NCBI RefSeq assembly: GCF_021311115.1 | Contig: NZ_JAJTNP010000002.1 | Coordinates: 124,001-188,000 of the forward strand | Reading direction: 5' to 3' | DNA: 64,000 nucleotides | Origin: Chryseobacterium gwangjuense | GTDB lineage: Bacteria > Bacteroidota > Bacteroidia > Flavobacteriales > Weeksellaceae | Part shown: positions 61,529 to 64,000 of the stretch, piece after piece | Layout of the letters: every line of letters starts with the position of its first letter | How positions within the stretch are numbered: the stretch's first letter is position 1 | The notes under the pieces: model-generated | Seen by the model: only the letters and a program-made list of their open reading frames with translations | What the model was told of the DNA's origin: nothing | Database searches by the model: none | Translations under genes and position numbers: made by a program

Positions 61529-62225
61529 TTTTAGATCCAATTTCAGTAATTTCATCATGTTCAATTTGTTGAATAGCATCTTCATAGGCAAAATAATTGG
61601 CAGCATATATAAACGGAATAGTAAGAAAAACACCTATAACACATGCTAAAATTCCAATTTGAGATAGAATACTGGCAACAAGTGAGAACAGGAAAATATT
61701 CAAAAGATTGTCTTTAGTCATTGTTTTTGAAATATCCCAAGCAGTTTTTATATCTGTAATTCCTTTAAAACTAATCAACGCAGGTATATAAAATCCTTTC
61801 AGTAAGAAATAGTACACCGTAGCAACTATTAAAAAAATATAAGGAACCATAAAAATCATCATTCCAGGATTGGGTTCACCACTGCTATTTGCAGTTAATC
61901 CTCCCAAAACAGCCAAAATTATCATTGGAATGTACAGTACCATAACTCCTGCAAAAAGAATTAGCTGTAAAATTAAATACGGCATAAAGTCTTTAAAGTC
62001 GAAGATTTCACCCGCACTTACAGGCTGATTTTTAGTTAGTTTTCTAAGATATTTATAATAATTTCCAACCGCCAAGATTCCACAAAACGGAATGATAGAC
62101 ATCAGGAAAGTTACCAAAAAGCCAACGAAAACGCTTCCAAAATCTTTTTTCAAAAGCTCAAAGCCTTTATTGATATACTCACCAAATTTAAAGTTAATCG
62201 GTTTAGGTACTAAATTTACATTCAT
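61518..62225 (-). CDS. Polytopic membrane protein, unassigned
   Basis: 235 aa with about five or six helices (about 31-55, 82-105, 115-140, 165-190 and 195-215). GVFLTIPFIYAANYFAYEDA near the end resembles DUF975-like or glycerophosphoryl-diester-phosphodiesterase-associated membrane proteins, but I cannot assign it. It lies between the sigma-54 activator (17 bp) and lptE (11-bp overlap). Confidence 0.72.
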   Translation of the reverse strand: MNVNLVPKPINFKFGEYINKGFELLKKDFGSVFVGFLVTFLMSIIPFCGILAVGNYYKYLRKLTKNQPVSAGEIFDFKDFMPYLILQLILFAGVMVLYIPMIILAVLGGLTANSSGEPNPGMMIFMVPYIFLIVATVYYFLLKGFYIPALISFKGITDIKTAWDISKTMTKDNLLNIFLFSLVASILSQIGILACVIGVFLTIPFIYAANYFAYEDAIQQIEHDEITEIGSKNEF

Positions 62226-62242
62226 AATTTTGTGTTGTGATG

Positions 62243-63526
62243 TTAGTCTTCTAAATTATATTGCTTTATTTTTCTATATAACGTTCTTTGTGAAATACCC
62301 AGTTCATCTGCCGCTTTGTTTCTGCGTCCATTATGTTTTTCCAATGCCTTCACAATCAAATCCTTTTCATTATTCTGAAGCGACAAAGACTCCGGCTTAT
62401 TTTCTTCTATTTCTATATCTTCAAAATCTTCAAAGTTATCGTCTGAATTAGAAATTATGGTAGGATTCTGAACTACAGTTTTATCATTCTCAAAATACAG
62501 TAAAGAATTAGGCGCTACATTCTGCTGTGTTTCAGGTGTATAAATTCTGTTGATTAAATTTTTCTCCTGATTGCTTAAATCTGTCGTTCCGCGGTTCTTT
62601 ATTAATTCCGAAGTTAAGGATTTTAAATCATTTATATCATTTCGCATATCAAAGAGAATTTTGTACATAATTTCTCTTTCACTACCGAAATCGCTTTGTT
62701 TTGGAGAGTTTGGAGTATTTACCACCATTGGAAGATGAGACTCCATCGGAATATATTCTGCCAGTTTCTCTACCGTAACATGTCTGTTCCTTTCCACCAC
62801 CGTCATTTGTTCAACCAAGTTTCTCAACTGTCGAACATTCCCTGGAAATGTATAGTTTTCAATATAATGAACAGCACTTGGTTCCAATTCCAGTTCCGGC
62901 ATTCTGTATTTTTCTGCAAAATCTATTGCAAATTTTCTGAACAGCAAATGAATGTCTCCTTTTCTTTCTCTTAAAGCAGGCATATCGATCTGTACAGTAT
63001 TCAGACGGTAATATAAATCTTCACGGAATCTGCCATCCTGAATAGCCTTCATCATATTCACATTGGTAGCTGCCACAATTCTTACATTCGTTTTCTGAAC
63101 CTGTGAGGACCCCACTTTCATGAATTCACCACTTTCCAAAACTCTCAGCAAACGAACCTGTGTTTGTAATGGTAGTTCACCCACCTCATCAAGGAAAATG
63201 GTTCCACCGTCTGCAACCTCAAAATATCCTTTTCTGGTCGCTGTAGCTCCTGTAAATGCTCCTTTTTCGTGCCCGAATAATTCGGAGTCAATCGTTCCTT
63301 CCGGAATGGCTCCACAGTTTACGACAATGTATGGCTGATGTTTTCTTTTTGATTCTGAATGAATAATTTTTGGAATAAATTCTTTTCCGACCCCACTTTC
63401 TCCGATTACCAACACAGAAATATCTGTTGGCGCCACCTGAATTGATTTTTCCAAAGCGCGGTTTAAAGCCGGAAAATTACCGATAATTCCGAAGCGGTTT
63501 TTTATATTTTGTAACTCGTTACTCAT
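62243..63526 (-). CDS. Sigma-54-dependent transcriptional activator
   Basis: 427 aa. It begins almost directly with the AAA+ central domain: Walker A at 42-49 (GESGVGKE), the sigma-54 contact loop GAFTGA at 89-94 and Walker B FLDEVGEL near 111-118. The Fis-type HTH is at about 393-427 (NKAADELGISQRTLYRKI). It has no receiver, GAF or PAS domain, so it may be controlled by partner proteins or expression level. It heads the operon ending in lptE and the Glu-rich protein, an unusual association for an envelope operon. Confidence 0.92.
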   Translation of the reverse strand: MSNELQNIKNRFGIIGNFPALNRALEKSIQVAPTDISVLVIGESGVGKEFIPKIIHSESKRKHQPYIVVNCGAIPEGTIDSELFGHEKGAFTGATATRKGYFEVADGGTIFLDEVGELPLQTQVRLLRVLESGEFMKVGSSQVQKTNVRIVAATNVNMMKAIQDGRFREDLYYRLNTVQIDMPALRERKGDIHLLFRKFAIDFAEKYRMPELELEPSAVHYIENYTFPGNVRQLRNLVEQMTVVERNRHVTVEKLAEYIPMESHLPMVVNTPNSPKQSDFGSEREIMYKILFDMRNDINDLKSLTSELIKNRGTTDLSNQEKNLINRIYTPETQQNVAPNSLLYFENDKTVVQNPTIISNSDDNFEDFEDIEIEENKPESLSLQNNEKDLIVKALEKHNGRRNKAADELGISQRTLYRKIKQYNLED

Positions 63527-63602
63527 AAATAGATTTTAGATTATTGATTGAAATTGATCTTCTGATCAGTAAATTTTAATTAGTTTAAAAACGGATGAAA
63601 TT

Positions 63603-64000
63603 TTAACTAATCAAATTCAAATAATCTTTATTTCTGACTTTGGTAACTTTAGTTTTAAAATATGAAATTTCAGCAAGAAGGTTTTCTTTACTGCTTTTTT
63701 CAAAGTTTTTTAAGAGAAGATTGTGCTTCTCTTTTTCAGAGGAATCTGCCTCTTTTTTATTTTTATAAGAATAATTCTGTCCTTTTTCAGGAAAAATTTT
63801 TCCAATACTATCAATTGCATTCTGCTTCTGATGAATTGCAAAATTAGGTCTGGCTTTTTCCTTTACACAAAACTTCTGTGAAGCTTCGCATTCATGATTT
63901 AAAAATTGATTGTAAATCTCGTACAGCCTGCAATCATCACTTTCAACAGAGCCATTGCCGGTTTGTGCCGAAATATTACTGCAAATTATTACCAATAAAA
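63603..64000 (-). CDS. Secreted protein of unknown function (5' end missing)
   Basis: The visible C-terminal 130 or so residues start inside what looks like a signal peptide (LLVIICSNISAQ) whose beginning lies beyond the window. The mature part has three Cys (about 23, 35 and 43 from the visible end) and a Lys/Glu-rich helical C-terminus. No family recognised. Upstream of the sigma-54 activator on the same strand, 76 bp apart. Confidence 0.6.
   Translation of the reverse strand, partial: LLVIICSNISAQTGNGSVESDDCRLYEIYNQFLNHECEASQKFCVKEKARPNFAIHQKQNAIDSIGKIFPEKGQNYSYKNKKEADSSEKEKHNLLLKNFEKSSKENLLAEISYFKTKVTKVRNKDYLNLIS

Noticed and set aside
1..64000. tRNA, rRNA, CRISPR array, transposase or prophage genes
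   Set aside because: No regularly spaced repeats, tRNA-like cloverleaf or integrase/transposase translation was seen on either strand by reading; a tRNAscan or HMM run would settle this.

Overview
The window reads as chromosome of a Bacteroidota bacterium of class Flavobacteriia, most likely Chryseobacterium or a close Weeksellaceae relative. The evidence is an AT-rich sequence, starts without strong Shine-Dalgarno sites, a T9SS sorting domain, family-level markers (DUF4349, DUF4251, DUF4835/PorD, DUF4126, DUF5687, Bacteroidota-type LptE and BamD), TAnnTTTG promoter boxes and flavobacterial intergenic repeats. About 59 protein genes are supported, two of them cut by the window edges. I see no rRNA, tRNA, CRISPR array, transposase or prophage.

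Layout. 1-4823 (minus): a cut Fe-S oxidoreductase, its membrane Fe-S partner, an MCE lipid-transport protein and a PpiD-like chaperone. 5083-13969 (mostly plus): Lon, an AI-2E-family transporter, DoxX, an acyl-CoA dehydrogenase (minus), a DUF4349 lipoprotein, then a GumN protein with an ECF sigma factor and a membrane protein. 14163-18762: pgi-folD-queE-sugar transferase. 18870-21032: MlaE, MlaF and a beta-barrel protein. 21072-25832: an M48 protease, DUF4251, MeaB, two tandem cytochromes c and an enolase-superfamily epimerase.

25857-30509 (minus) is the most interesting block. It holds a basic protein, RNA ligase RtcB, a nucleotidyltransferase, a double zinc-ribbon protein, release-factor homologue PrfH and a TPR protein. 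RtcB-PrfH is a known ribosome rescue and 16S rRNA repair pair; the other four genes look like an uncharacterised extension. The block is bordered by interspersed repeats and ends in a hairpin terminator. Next to it, downstream of methylmalonyl-CoA mutase, is a roughly 170-nt transcription unit with its own promoter, a 25-codon ORF, internal stems and a terminator. It may be a 3'-UTR-type small RNA, a microprotein gene, or both.

31048-49999: methylmalonyl-CoA mutase, prolyl oligopeptidase, RF1, a T9SS-secreted FISUMP protein, an AraC regulator, divergent class I and class II fumarases, a second ECF sigma cluster with anti-sigma-like and outer-membrane partners, a DyP peroxidase and an ABC exporter. 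50123-55474: bamD-rpoZ-coaBC-porD-recN. 55577-58730: a TetR regulator, TatD, TcdA, RnpA and DUF4126. 58814-64000 (minus): a sigma-54 activator leads a compact operon with a membrane protein, LptE, a Glu-rich repeat/TPR protein and a mini-membrane protein. Most of the window is core metabolism, envelope biogenesis and translation; the accessory signal is concentrated at 25.8-31.0 kb.
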